Below are positions 27,628 to 35,664 of a stretch of 64,000 nucleotides of DNA, in pieces (position 1 is the first letter of the stretch; every line of letters begins with the position of its first letter). Origin of the DNA: Paenibacillus phocaeensis. GTDB lineage: Bacteria; Bacillota; Bacilli; Paenibacillales; Paenibacillaceae. The notes beneath the pieces are model-generated. The model searched no databases, was not told where the DNA came from, and worked only from the letters and a program-made list of their open reading frames with translations. A program made the translations under genes and the position numbers. Location: the NCBI RefSeq assembly GCF_900021165.1, contig NZ_FCOQ01000009.1:213501-277500 (forward strand), given 5' to 3'.

Positions 27628-27668
27628 TCGTAACACTCCTTTTAACTTTCCAGGACTTATTTGATGTG

Positions 27669-28976
27669 CTAGGATCTGCCGAGCTTGCTCTCCACCAAAT
27701 CTTGCAGACGACCGCGAACTGCCTCCAGCGGAATTTCCGAAATGACCGGAGCAAGGAATCCGAAAATAACTAGATATTCAGCTTCGCTCCGTGATATCCC
27801 GCGCGACATCAGATAATAGATTTGTTCCGCATTGACCTGCCCCACGGATGCAGCATGGCCAGCGGTTACATCATCCTCATCGATCAGCAGGATCGGATTG
27901 GCATCGCCACGCGCTTTAGGACTTAACATCAGCACGCGTTCGGTTTGCTGACCATCGCAATGGGTTGCGCCTTTTTCAATCTTTGTAATTCCGTTGATAA
28001 TGGCGGTAGCTTCCTCAAGCATGACGGCACGCGTAATCATCTGGCTCACCGAGCTTCTGCCAAAATGCTGGGCTTGCGTGGTGTAGCTCGATTTTTGAAG
28101 GCCCGTGCCAATCGCAATCACCTTCGTGTCGGATACCGACCCATTGCCTTGAAGCAAGGTCTGGGTATCGCTGGCGGTATTCCCCTTGTTCATTTCGCCG
28201 ATAATCCATTCCACCGCGCCATCGGCAAGAACAACCGCCCGCCGCTCGGTGAAATCCGTTGTTGCTGCAGCAAGCTGATGAACCGAAGCGACTTGCACCT
28301 TAGAACCCGCTCCCGCAAAGACCTCAACCACACCGTTATGCAAGACCTTGACATCATCCCCGCTCGACAAACAATGATCCACATAAGTGACCTTGCTGTT
28401 GCTCCCCGCCACAATTAAGACGTGAGGAGCGAAACGCACCCCGCTGGTATCGTTAAGAAAGATCGCCTGAATCGGCGCTTCAACCTCGACACCGTCCGGG
28501 ACATATAGGAAAACGCCGCCACTCCATAAGGCGCTGTGTGCAGCAGATAAACGATGCTCTTCCGGCTTCACGGCCTGATAGAGATAACGTTGAACCAATT
28601 CCTCATGCTCTTTTGCCGCAGTGTGCAGGTCCGTCAAAATAACTCCCCGGGCGGCTAAGCTCTCGGCCAATTCCGTATACACTACATCCGAATTGGCCTG
28701 AACGATCAGTCCGCCTTTCACTGGAGAAGCAGCCAAACCTTGAACAACCTCCGGCGCCTCTTCCAAACTTGACCACGGCTTCTCCGCTTTGTAATCTCCG
28801 GTTTCGTGGATATCCCATTTCTCCAGTTTCGTTTTCTCCACTTTTGGCAGCTCCAGCGTCCCTGCCAGCTTGAGTGCCTGAATCCGGCGTTCCAGCAGCC
28901 AATGAGGCTCACCTATAGCACCTGACCAAGCGCGTAAAGCGTTCGCGTTTATTAGATTGATGGCTTGTGTCCCCAC
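27669..28976 (-). CDS. sufD: Fe-S cluster assembly protein SufD
   Basis: A 435-residue SufD with the beta-helix core [26 protein letters not shown] and the C-terminal [33 protein letters not shown] shared with SufB. It starts with GTG 28976, nine bases after AGGAGG. It partners SufB and SufC. Gene order C-D-B without SufS and SufU in between differs from the usual Bacillus sufCDSUB. Confidence 0.95.
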   Translation of the reverse strand: MGTQAINLINANALRAWSGAIGEPHWLLERRIQALKLAGTLELPKVEKTKLEKWDIHETGDYKAEKPWSSLEEAPEVVQGLAASPVKGGLIVQANSDVVYTELAESLAARGVILTDLHTAAKEHEELVQRYLYQAVKPEEHRLSAAHSALWSGGVFLYVPDGVEVEAPIQAIFLNDTSGVRFAPHVLIVAGSNSKVTYVDHCLSSGDDVKVLHNGVVEVFAGAGSKVQVASVHQLAAATTDFTERRAVVLADGAVEWIIGEMNKGNTASDTQTLLQGNGSVSDTKVIAIGTGLQKSSYTTQAQHFGRSSVSQMITRAVMLEEATAIINGITKIEKGATHCDGQQTERVLMLSPKARGDANPILLIDEDDVTAGHAASVGQVNAEQIYYLMSRGISRSEAEYLVIFGFLAPVISEIPLEAVRGRLQDLVESKLGRS

Positions 28977-28997
28977 TTTGCTTTTCCTCCTCCGCTT

Positions 28998-29777
28998 TTA
29001 AACTTCTTCTGCGACCGTCTCATCCGTGATCCCAAGCTCCTCTTTGACCCAATCGTACCCTTCAGCCTCCAGACGATGGGCAAGCTCCGGGCCGCCGGAT
29101 TTGACAATCCGGCCTTGCATCATGACATGCACAAAATCCGGGGTGATATAATTCAACAGGCGTTGATAGTGGGTGATGATTAAAAAACCTCGATCCGGGC
29201 TGCGCATCTCATTAACACCATTCGCCACAATACGCAGGGCATCAATATCAAGCCCGGAATCCACTTCGTCCAGAATTACAAACTTGGGTTCAAGCAGCAT
29301 CATTTGCAAAATTTCATTCCGCTTTTTTTCGCCGCCGGAGAATCCTTCATTCAAATACCGATGCGCAAATTCCGGATTCATCTCCAGCCCTTTCATTTTG
29401 CTCTCCATTTCACGGATAAAACGGATTAAGGAGATCTCATCGCCTTCTTCACGCCGTGCATTGATGGCGCTTCTGAGAAAGTCCGAGTTCGTTACGCCGG
29501 CAATTTCACTCGGGTATTGCATTGCGAGAAACAAGCCCGCCCGGGCACGCTCATCCACCTCCATCTCCAGAAGGTCTTCATTGTCCAATGTCACCTTGCC
29601 GTCCGTAACTTCGTATTTGGGATGGCCCATTAAGGCCGAAGCCAACGTGCTTTTCCCCGTCCCATTAGGCCCCATAATCGCATGAATCTCGCCGCCATGA
29701 ATCTCCAGTGTGAGCCCTTTTAAAATCTCTTTCCCTTCAATCTTGGATCTTAAATCCTCAATCTTTAAGGTCGTCAT
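28998..29777 (-). CDS. sufC: Fe-S assembly ATPase SufC
   Basis: A 259-residue ABC-type ATPase. The Walker A motif GPNGTGKST is at about 37-45, the signature NEGFSGGEKKRNEI, and the Walker B motif KFVILDEVDSGLD. It powers the SufBCD scaffold. The start codon (29777) lies inside the upstream MarR gene, a 20 bp overlap that suggests translational coupling between regulator and sufC. Confidence 0.96.
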   Translation of the reverse strand: MTTLKIEDLRSKIEGKEILKGLTLEIHGGEIHAIMGPNGTGKSTLASALMGHPKYEVTDGKVTLDNEDLLEMEVDERARAGLFLAMQYPSEIAGVTNSDFLRSAINARREEGDEISLIRFIREMESKMKGLEMNPEFAHRYLNEGFSGGEKKRNEILQMMLLEPKFVILDEVDSGLDIDALRIVANGVNEMRSPDRGFLIITHYQRLLNYITPDFVHVMMQGRIVKSGGPELAHRLEAEGYDWVKEELGITDETVAEEV

Positions 29778-30279
29778 TCTCCCTAACTTCCCTTCCGTAG
29801 AGTTGTTCGGCGCGCGCCAGCAAATCACTCATAAATTTTCCGATCGTCTGTAACTCCGTCTCAGAATAGGATTCGATAAATTGGTAGAACCCCTCTTTTT
29901 TCTCTTGATGCAGCTTTTTATGCAAATGATAAACACGTCTACCCTTATCCGTTAAGCTAAAATAAATCTCCTTCCGATTGTTGTTCAGTTGACTTCTCCT
30001 AATAAAGTCCGTTTCCAGCAGCTTTGAACAAATATTAGTAATGCTTGCTTTGGACAAATCCATTTTCTTCACAATTCCGGTATGGTTTATAGGTTCATAA
30101 TCACCGATGCAATCGATCACGTGTACACTTGTAATATTGTTAGAAAGCATGTCGATCTGGTGCTCTTTGGCTTGTTGCCGAAACAGTTCAATTTCATGTT
30201 CCGTATACAACTCGTTCAGATGCAGCATTTTTATATACTGCTCGTAAAGATGACCTTTAAAATGATTTGGAAACTCCAA
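29758..30279 (-). CDS. MarR family regulator heading the suf operon
   Basis: A 173-residue winged-helix protein with an unusually long N-terminal helix (LNELYTEHEIELFRQQAKEHQID). The core is EPINHTGIVKKMDLSKASITNICSKLLETDFIRRSQLNNNRKEIYFSLTDKG. A TTG start at 30279 is supported by AGGGGG nine bases upstream. It overlaps sufC by 20 bp. It is a clear paralogue of the MarR at 32161-32637 (shared EPIN-T-I, LSK and N-(R/K)KE-YF). Upstream lie a perfect 24 bp palindrome and a Fur box. Confidence 0.88.
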   Translation of the reverse strand: MEFPNHFKGHLYEQYIKMLHLNELYTEHEIELFRQQAKEHQIDMLSNNITSVHVIDCIGDYEPINHTGIVKKMDLSKASITNICSKLLETDFIRRSQLNNNRKEIYFSLTDKGRRVYHLHKKLHQEKKEGFYQFIESYSETELQTIGKFMSDLLARAEQLYGREVRENDDLKD

Positions 30280-30342
30280 ATTCGCAATCCCCCTTTCTTG
30301 TAGTTAACAGACCAAGTCAGTGACCGCACCAGACTGCGATCC

Positions 30343-30366
30343 TTTTTGTTCAGTACTGAACAAAAA
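30343..30366. promoter_or_regulatory. Perfect 24 bp palindrome, candidate MarR operator
   Basis: TTTTTGTTCAGT followed by its exact reverse complement ACTGAACAAAAA. It begins a few bases downstream of the predicted -10 box of the MarR-suf operon, so a bound dimer would cover the transcription start. Confidence 0.7.
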
Positions 30367-30368
30367 TA

Positions 30369-30397
30369 ATCTTAGCACAGACGATAATGATAATCAA
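30369..30397 (-). promoter_or_regulatory. Promoter of the MarR-suf operon
   Basis: Read leftwards: TTGATT (30397-30392), 17 bp, TAAGAT (30374-30369). The -35 box lies inside the Fur box and the -10 box abuts the 24 bp palindrome. Confidence 0.65.
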
Positions 30398-30401
30398 TAT
30401 C
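30383..30401. promoter_or_regulatory. fur box: Fur box
   Basis: GATAATGATAATCAATATC matches 18 of 19 bases of the classic Fur consensus GATAATGATAATCATTATC. It overlaps the -35 region of the MarR-suf operon, which predicts repression when iron is plentiful. Confidence 0.8.
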
Positions 30402-30414
30402 AATTGGCGAAACG

Positions 30415-30497
30415 AAAACAGCCTTAGCCCGGTGAAGCTCGAGCTGAGGCTGTTTAGACACTTTGTTTTATTCCCCTGTCTACTTGACAATATCCCT
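30415..30497. repeat. Dispersed intergenic repeat, copy B, with hairpin
   Basis: Matches copy A at 12157-12234. It has a stem of AAACAGCCTTAGC (30416-30428) and GCTGAGGCTGTTT (30443-30455), then TAGACACTTTGTTTTATTCC and, after an extra TGTCTACTTGACA-type stretch, ATATCCCTAA. It lies between the MerR gene end and the MarR-suf promoter. Confidence 0.7.
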
Positions 30498-30579
30498 AAT
30501 TACTCGTTGGCTTAATGTTCCCGGTACTTGTCATGCTGAAGCATGGCATCTCCGGGAGCAAGCCCGCATCGAGCTTTAA

Positions 30580-30948
30580 TTATTGGGGCCTACCTTCTTT
30601 CAGCTTTATGTCAATAAAATCAACGATCTGCTGAAGCGAGGAAATTTGAATCCTAATATGTTCACGTTGACTTCTTAATTGATCCACCAGTTCAGGAAGA
30701 TTAGCGGGATCCGAATCGACTGAGACAGCCAAAAATGGTCGCATCGCCTCGAGCGACATTCCCGTTTTTTTGAGGCAGGTTATTTGCTTGATCCTATAAA
30801 TGTCCTCTTTACGATAAAAGCGATGCCTGTTTTCCTTCCGTTCTGCCTGAGGCAGCAGCATGATCTTTTCGTAATAGCGGATTGTATCCTCGGAAATACC
30901 GGTTTGCCCGGCGACTTGCTTGATCGTAAAAGTTTGTTCTTCCATCAT
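30580..30948 (-). CDS. MerR family regulator
   Basis: A 122-residue regulator with the N-terminal MerR HTH (FTIKQVAGQTGISEDTIRYYEKIMLLPQAERKENRHRFY) and a coiled-coil dimer helix at 88-115 (LRSQREHIRIQISSLQQIVDFIDIKL). No effector-domain cysteines are seen, so it belongs to the short non-metal MerR subgroup (as for TipA- or AdhR-like proteins). GGGAGGAG precedes the start. It diverges from the alpha/beta hydrolase at 31145, and both promoters carry the elongated 19 bp spacer that MerR proteins act on. Confidence 0.9.
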   Translation of the reverse strand: MMEEQTFTIKQVAGQTGISEDTIRYYEKIMLLPQAERKENRHRFYRKEDIYRIKQITCLKKTGMSLEAMRPFLAVSVDSDPANLPELVDQLRSQREHIRIQISSLQQIVDFIDIKLKEGRPQ

Positions 30949-30976
30949 GTCTCCTCCCTAAATTGCCGTTTTGAGC

Positions 30977-31007
30977 ATTTTACATCTTGGAGCTGACTCA
31001 AAGTCAA
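30977..31007 (-). promoter_or_regulatory. MerR-type promoter of the merR gene (19 bp spacer)
   Basis: Read leftwards: TTGACT (31007-31002), a 19 bp spacer containing the dyad TTGAGTCAGCTCCAA, then TAAAAT (30982-30977). The elongated spacer with an internal dyad is the mark of MerR-activated promoters. Confidence 0.75.
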
Positions 31008-31054
31008 CCCTATTTCCATCACTTCTCCTTGGGCGATTTTTTTATTTTCGCGCC

Positions 31055-31085
31055 TTGACTTGGAATCGACTCCAACTTTTATTAT
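31055..31085 (+). promoter_or_regulatory. MerR-type promoter of the alpha/beta hydrolase gene (19 bp spacer)
   Basis: TTGACT (31055-31060), a 19 bp spacer, and TATTAT (31080-31085). The dyad TTGGAATCGACTCCAA at 31060-31075 fills the spacer and resembles the dyad in the opposing promoter. Confidence 0.8.
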
Positions 31086-31144
31086 GGGATCTGCGGGAGA
31101 AAACTCCCGACAACCATCTATCTTAAGAAGGGCAGGAACATATT

Positions 31145-32077
31145 ATGGAACTAAAGATTACCGCACCCTCTCCAGTCGTCTCGGTAAAGCCGATCGTGCT
31201 TTCAGCCCCGGGCCGTGGCGAGAATCTGCAAGTGAGAGTCTCCGCGCCGACGACCGGTCGTAACTTACCAATCATTGTTTTCTCACACGGTTCTGGCTCA
31301 TCGTTAGAGGGTTACGGCCCCTTGGTTGACTTCTGGGCCGCACACGGCTTCGTAGTCATTCAACCTACCCATCTCGACTCAAGGACATTGGGTCTCCCTC
31401 AGGACGATCCCCGCACCCCACGGATATGGCGTTTCCGAGTGGAAGACATGAAGCGTATCCTTGATCAGCTTGATTTCCTGGAATCTGCCGTTCCTGGCCT
31501 CAGCGGGCGCCTTGACCGAAGCCGCATCGCCGCAGCCGGACACTCCTTCGGCGGCCAAACGGCGGGCAACTTGTTAGGCTTGCGAGTCCTCAACCCCGAG
31601 ACCAAGAAGGAAGAGGACCTGTCCGACTCGCGCATCAAAGCAGGCGTGCTATTCGCCACCGCTGGGCAAGGTGGGGACAGCCTGACACCGTTCGCGGCCG
31701 AGAAAATGCCGCATCTGAACGTAAGCTTCGAGCACATGACCAAGCCCACCCTCGTGGTCGTCGGGGATCAGGACGACACTCCTAACAAATATCAGCTAAC
31801 CGTTCGCGGGCCGGATTGGATGACCGACCCTTACTTCCTCAGCCCGGGAGCAGAAAGCCTGCTCACCCTTTTTGGCGCAGAACACTCACTTGGAGGGATC
31901 GCTGGTTACGAGGTTACAGAAACAACAGATGAAAACCCAGAACGGGTTGCCCTGATCCAGAAGGTTACATGGGCTTACCTTCGACATATACTCGATATTG
32001 AGCAGACCAACTGGTCGGCAGTGAAACAGACTTTGTCCGAGACGACCCATCCAATGGGTCGAATTGAATCCAAATAA
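31145..32077 (+). CDS. Alpha/beta hydrolase (chlorophyllase/dienelactone-hydrolase-like)
   Basis: A 310-residue cytoplasmic hydrolase with no signal peptide. FSHGSGSSLEGYG (about 46-58) forms the oxyanion-hole strand, AAGHSFGGQTAGN carries the nucleophile Ser, and VVVGDQDDTP and GAEHSLGG supply the likely acid and His. It resembles chlorophyllase-like and PAF-acetylhydrolase-like enzymes, but the substrate is unknown. It is transcribed from a MerR-type promoter divergent from the merR gene, so it is probably an inducible detoxifying or ester-cleaving enzyme. Confidence 0.87.
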   Translation: MELKITAPSPVVSVKPIVLSAPGRGENLQVRVSAPTTGRNLPIIVFSHGSGSSLEGYGPLVDFWAAHGFVVIQPTHLDSRTLGLPQDDPRTPRIWRFRVEDMKRILDQLDFLESAVPGLSGRLDRSRIAAAGHSFGGQTAGNLLGLRVLNPETKKEEDLSDSRIKAGVLFATAGQGGDSLTPFAAEKMPHLNVSFEHMTKPTLVVVGDQDDTPNKYQLTVRGPDWMTDPYFLSPGAESLLTLFGAEHSLGGIAGYEVTETTDENPERVALIQKVTWAYLRHILDIEQTNWSAVKQTLSETTHPMGRIESK

Positions 32078-32091
32078 AGCTCTAGAAAGAC

Positions 32092-32134
32092 AGCGAGCTC
32101 TCCCGCCGGCCCAATGCCTGTGAGGGAGCTCGCT
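32092..32134 (+). terminator. Terminator between the hydrolase and MarR genes
   Basis: AGCGAGCTCTCCC pairs with GAGGGAGCTCGCT (32122-32134) and is followed by CTCTTTTAC. It serves the hydrolase gene and possibly the convergent MarR gene. Confidence 0.75.
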
Positions 32135-32160
32135 CTCTTTTACTGGCTTCTTGAGGTACG

Positions 32161-32637
32161 TCAGCGATAGAAGTCAACCATATCTCCAAACAACCGTTTA
32201 ATAAATTCGAGCTCGCTTTCGTTATATCGTTCCAAAAATTCGTACATTCTCTGCTTTTCCTTCGCATGAAGTTCATCATGAGCAGCAAATAGCTTTTTGC
32301 CGACAGGCGTTAGCCGAAAATACACTTCCTTTTTGTTGTCGTTGAGCTGGGCTTTTCGCACCCAACCTGCCTTTAGTAATTTATTTGCGATCTTGGAGGT
32401 ATTTCCTTTACTTAAATTTATTCTCTCCGCAATGGAAGTGAGATTAATCGGCTCCTGCTCTCCGATGCACGCAATGGTGTGCAGTTCCGTCATATTCAAG
32501 CTGAATTCCGATTCAATATGTTTCCGAATATCCTCCAGGTATGCGGCAGTTATTCGGGTTTCATATTGCTCTTTTTGTTCAAGAAACTGAACGAAAAATT
32601 CATGAATGGCGGTTTTGTTCTTACTGGCGGTATCCAT
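32161..32637 (-). CDS. MarR family regulator
   Basis: A 158-residue winged-helix protein with core EPINLTSIAERINLSKGNTSKIANKLLKAGWVRKAQLNDNKKEVYFRLTPVGKK. It is paralogous to the suf-operon MarR 2 kb away. ATG 32637 has GGAGGAG about 12 bases upstream; the longer frame to 32748 runs into the promoter region. It is divergent from the Rid-family and FAD-monooxygenase genes, with a perfect GTTTCATATGAAAC palindrome between them, so these are its likely targets. Confidence 0.88.
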   Translation of the reverse strand: MDTASKNKTAIHEFFVQFLEQKEQYETRITAAYLEDIRKHIESEFSLNMTELHTIACIGEQEPINLTSIAERINLSKGNTSKIANKLLKAGWVRKAQLNDNKKEVYFRLTPVGKKLFAAHDELHAKEKQRMYEFLERYNESELEFIKRLFGDMVDFYR

Positions 32638-32762
32638 GATTATGCTGGCTCCTCCACTTGTTTTTTCTATTATATCATAGATTGTTCTCTGAGAAACAAA
32701 CGAGCATGCACGTATTCCTATTGGGGTTGACAGGACAAAGAGCAACAAAGTAAACTAATATT

Positions 32763-32776
32763 GTTTCATATGAAAC
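32763..32776. promoter_or_regulatory. Palindromic operator between MarR and the Rid/monooxygenase genes
   Basis: GTTTCATATGAAAC is a perfect 14 bp palindrome in the divergent intergenic region. It is plausibly bound by the MarR at 32161. Confidence 0.6.
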
Positions 32777-32927
32777 TAAATTATTCTATAATTTTCATCA
32801 CACCTGTTTTTAACAGGCAGTAAAAAAGGTTCCAACGAAACAATAATTGATGAAGGAGGTTTACTGAAAATACTTGCCCAATTTTCAAGAGAAGATTTAT
32901 AAATATGGAAATGGAGCCTACCTGCCT

Positions 32928-33329
32928 ATGGAAATCGTGAATCCGAAGATATTGACGGACAAGGTTACATCTGTAATTTCTCATGTCGTGGTAACTACTG
33001 CCTCCAAACTGGCCTTCATCTCAGGTCAAGTTTCTGTAGATGAATCAGGAGCATTGGTCGGTCCAGGGGACTATTACGCGCAAGCGATTCAGGTGTTCAC
33101 CAATCTTAAGTATGCATTGGAAGCCGTGCGAGCGGATCCCTTGTACATTGCAAAAATGAGTATTTTTGTCGTAAACCACAGCCCGGAATTGATTTCGATT
33201 ATTTTTGACGCCGGATTTCAAGTGTTTGGCCCTAGCTGGCCGAAGACAGCAAGTACCTATATAGGCGTTCAAGCGCTAGCCGATCCTGGATGGCTTATCG
33301 AAATAGACGCTATCGTGATCTTCCCATAA
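32928..33329 (+). CDS. Rid (RidA/YjgF) family protein with atypical active site
   Basis: About 133 residues with the YjgF trimer fold: MEIVNPKILTDK, LAFISGQVSVDESGALVGPGDYYAQAIQVFTNLKYALEAV and the C-terminal WLIEIDAIVIFP. RidA enzymes hydrolyse reactive enamine/imine intermediates using an arginine in P-R-S/T; here the corresponding segment reads PKTASTY with no arginine, so classic deaminase activity is doubtful. I prefer ATG 32928 with TGGAG upstream; a TTG at 32874 with AAGGAGG further upstream would add 18 residues. It precedes the FAD monooxygenase by 24 bp. Confidence 0.8.
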   Translation: MEIVNPKILTDKVTSVISHVVVTTASKLAFISGQVSVDESGALVGPGDYYAQAIQVFTNLKYALEAVRADPLYIAKMSIFVVNHSPELISIIFDAGFQVFGPSWPKTASTYIGVQALADPGWLIEIDAIVIFP

Positions 33330-33353
33330 TGTTTAAGAAAAGAGGTTATTGAT

Positions 33354-34853
33354 ATGAATTATGAAGTCATTCTTATCGGAGGCGGACCTGTCGGCATGAT
33401 GTTGGCTGGGGAATTGGCCTTAGCCGGTGTAAAGGTCTGTGTCGTTGAGCGATTAAAAGAGACAACCCCATATTCACGTGCGCTTACTGTACATCCACGA
33501 ACCCTTGAAATATTAGATATGCGTGGAGTGAAATCACAACTAATCAGTCAAGGCCGCTTACTTTCGAGAGGACATTTCGCCGGACTAGAAACTCCTTTGG
33601 ATTTCTCGGTACTGGATTCCTCTTCCAATCACACCCTCTTTTTACCGCAGAGTGAGACGGAGAAGGTTCTGGAGGAATGGGCGCTTAGCCTTGGCGCAGA
33701 GGTCTGGAGAGAGGTTGAGGCTCTATCTGTGCACCAGGATGAGGATGGGGTTGACGTTAAGATCGCCGGACCTCATGGAGAAACAACGTTAAGATCAGCT
33801 TATGTGGTAGGTACGGATGGCGCCAGAAGCTTGGTTCGCAAACATGCAAATATATCCTTTGAAGGTACAGATGCGACCTTCACGGCGATTCTGGGGGATG
33901 CCGTTCTATCTGATTTGGCTCCTATGAGTGTCATATCCCGGATTACAGAACAAGGCTTGGTCAGCATCATGCCGATCAATGATCATATCTATCGAGTCTT
34001 GATGATCGATATGGAGAGACGTAACATCTCTAAGGATGAGCCCGTTACATTGGAAGAATTCCGTTCATCGCTCATCCGTACGACCGGAAGCGACCTGGGA
34101 TTGAACGAGGTGAAGTGGATGTCCCGTTTCGGAAATGCGACGCGGCAAGCGGGACGCTATCGGAATGGCCGCTTGTTCTTGGCGGGAGATTCGGCGCACA
34201 TTCATTTTCCGGCGGGTGGACAGGGAATGAACGTCGGCTTACAAGAAGCGATGAACTTAGGTTGGAAGCTTGCAGGAGCAATCAAAGGCTGGGCTCCGGA
34301 CTGGCTATTGGACAGTTATCATGCCGAACGTTTTCCATGGAATACGGCCTTGCTCCGGAATACCGAGGTCCAAACCCTGCTTCTGGACGTGACTCCTCCC
34401 ATCATGGAACTGCGAAGCATGCTGGCTAATCTGATTCAAATACCGGAGGCTAATTATCAGATCGCTGCACAAATTTCCGCCCTGGATGTACATTATGCTC
34501 CCGACGCCAAAGCGCCTTCCCATCCTTTAAACGGGAAACGGTTCAAGGATCTCAGATTAAAGCTGAAAGACGGGCAATTGATTAACTCCTATCCGTTCCT
34601 GCACAAAGGTACTTTTCTTCTGTTGCATCTCCATTCTGATGAACAGCATAGCGGTCAATGGGAAACGTATAGCAACCTTCAAGTTGTACAAGCCTCATTG
34701 GCTGAGGCGGACGCGGATTGGAACGACGTCCACACGGCGCTGATTCGGCCGGATGGACATATTGCCTGGGCGATTCCTCTGTCCGATCCGAATCCAATGC
34801 AAACCATAAATGAAGGCATCACTCGCTGGTGTGGAAAAATTACGGATTATTAA
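33354..34853 (+). CDS. FAD-dependent aromatic monooxygenase (PheA/TfdB, aklavinone-hydroxylase type)
   Basis: A 499-residue flavoprotein hydroxylase. It has VILIGGGPVGMMLAGELALAG with VVERL (3-35), the DG motif VVGTDGARSLVR and the GD motif RLFLAGDSAHIHFPAGGQGMNVGLQEAMNLGWKL. A C-terminal thioredoxin-like lobe ends in LIRPDGHIAW. It would hydroxylate an aromatic or polyketide substrate with NAD(P)H and O2. AAGAGG precedes ATG 33354. Positions 33981-34006 of this gene reappear exactly at 45307-45332. Confidence 0.9.
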   Translation: MNYEVILIGGGPVGMMLAGELALAGVKVCVVERLKETTPYSRALTVHPRTLEILDMRGVKSQLISQGRLLSRGHFAGLETPLDFSVLDSSSNHTLFLPQSETEKVLEEWALSLGAEVWREVEALSVHQDEDGVDVKIAGPHGETTLRSAYVVGTDGARSLVRKHANISFEGTDATFTAILGDAVLSDLAPMSVISRITEQGLVSIMPINDHIYRVLMIDMERRNISKDEPVTLEEFRSSLIRTTGSDLGLNEVKWMSRFGNATRQAGRYRNGRLFLAGDSAHIHFPAGGQGMNVGLQEAMNLGWKLAGAIKGWAPDWLLDSYHAERFPWNTALLRNTEVQTLLLDVTPPIMELRSMLANLIQIPEANYQIAAQISALDVHYAPDAKAPSHPLNGKRFKDLRLKLKDGQLINSYPFLHKGTFLLLHLHSDEQHSGQWETYSNLQVVQASLAEADADWNDVHTALIRPDGHIAWAIPLSDPNPMQTINEGITRWCGKITDY

Positions 34854-34896
34854 TTCTGTGCTGCATTCAAAAAAACGCAGTGTTCCCCATGAGTAT

Positions 34897-34943
34897 GAAA
34901 ATACCGCTCAAGCGTTATTCTACAACGCTTAAGCGGTATTTTC
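34897..34943. terminator. Strong terminator after the second FAD monooxygenase
   Basis: A 20 bp stem with one mismatch (34897-34916 against 34924-34943, beginning GAAAATACCGCTC) and a 7-base loop. AAAA/TTTT flanks on both sides let it work in either direction. Confidence 0.85.
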
Positions 34944-35115
34944 ATTTCTGAGAAAACGCGGGCAGTTATGCTAAAGAATACCGTATTCTTTTTTGTTGGC
35001 CCGATTAATTGGGCAAAGTAGACAGGATGGTTCAATATCATCTATCATGAATATAAAATTGGTTTTGACAAATAAATGGCCTGAGAAAAGAGATAAATCC
35101 GAGAGAGGATTGAAG

Positions 35116-35664
35116 ATGATGAGCAAGCCTCAGATTCAAGTTGCGTTAGTATGCGGACCAGACTGCGATATGGAAGTGCAGGCTATTCGTTCAACGCTGG
35201 AGTATTTTGGCGCAAGGGTGTTCACTTACTGGATTGGCCGGCCGTCTGACTTTATTTCGGTTCTGACAGGCGGAGATATTTATTCGAATACGGATTATAT
35301 CATTCTTAGTTTTCATGGTACAGATGGGAAATTTGTCATGCCCGAATTAGGGGAGGACGTTTATGAGGCGGATGAGCCTCGCGGTAACTTCGGCCCGAAT
35401 GAGATTCGGCGGTTTGCTTCCATGAAGGGTAAGGTCGTCATTGCTAACGGATGTACGCTTGGCATGCCAGAGACAGCAGAGGCTTTCTTAAATGCCGGTT
35501 GCGCGACTTACATCGCTCCAGATGATTTCCCGAATGGCAGTATGGGTCTAATGTTTGTTCTGCGTCTATTCTATGAAATTATTGAAAACAAGAAGGACGT
35601 GAAGGAAGCTTTTCACTTGACTCAGTCCATGGATAATGAAATGCGGATGTACCGATTCTTTTAA
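35116..35664 (+). CDS. Stand-alone caspase/CHAT-like small protein, function unknown
   Basis: A 182-residue protein. The pattern DYIILSFHGTDGKF (His67) followed by GKVVIANGCTLGMPETAEAFLNAGCATYIAPDDFPNG (Cys113) matches the His/Cys dyad layout of caspase-fold (C14/CHAT) peptidases, including the 'cysteine, then a helix, then GA-xx-YIAP' end. There are no extra domains, signal or TM segment. Relatives in Bacillales are, to my memory, labelled hypothetical or misnamed as aminolevulinate dehydratase. ATG 35116 has GAGAGG upstream. It stands alone between two terminators. Confidence 0.6.
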   Translation: MMSKPQIQVALVCGPDCDMEVQAIRSTLEYFGARVFTYWIGRPSDFISVLTGGDIYSNTDYIILSFHGTDGKFVMPELGEDVYEADEPRGNFGPNEIRRFASMKGKVVIANGCTLGMPETAEAFLNAGCATYIAPDDFPNGSMGLMFVLRLFYEIIENKKDVKEAFHLTQSMDNEMRMYRFF

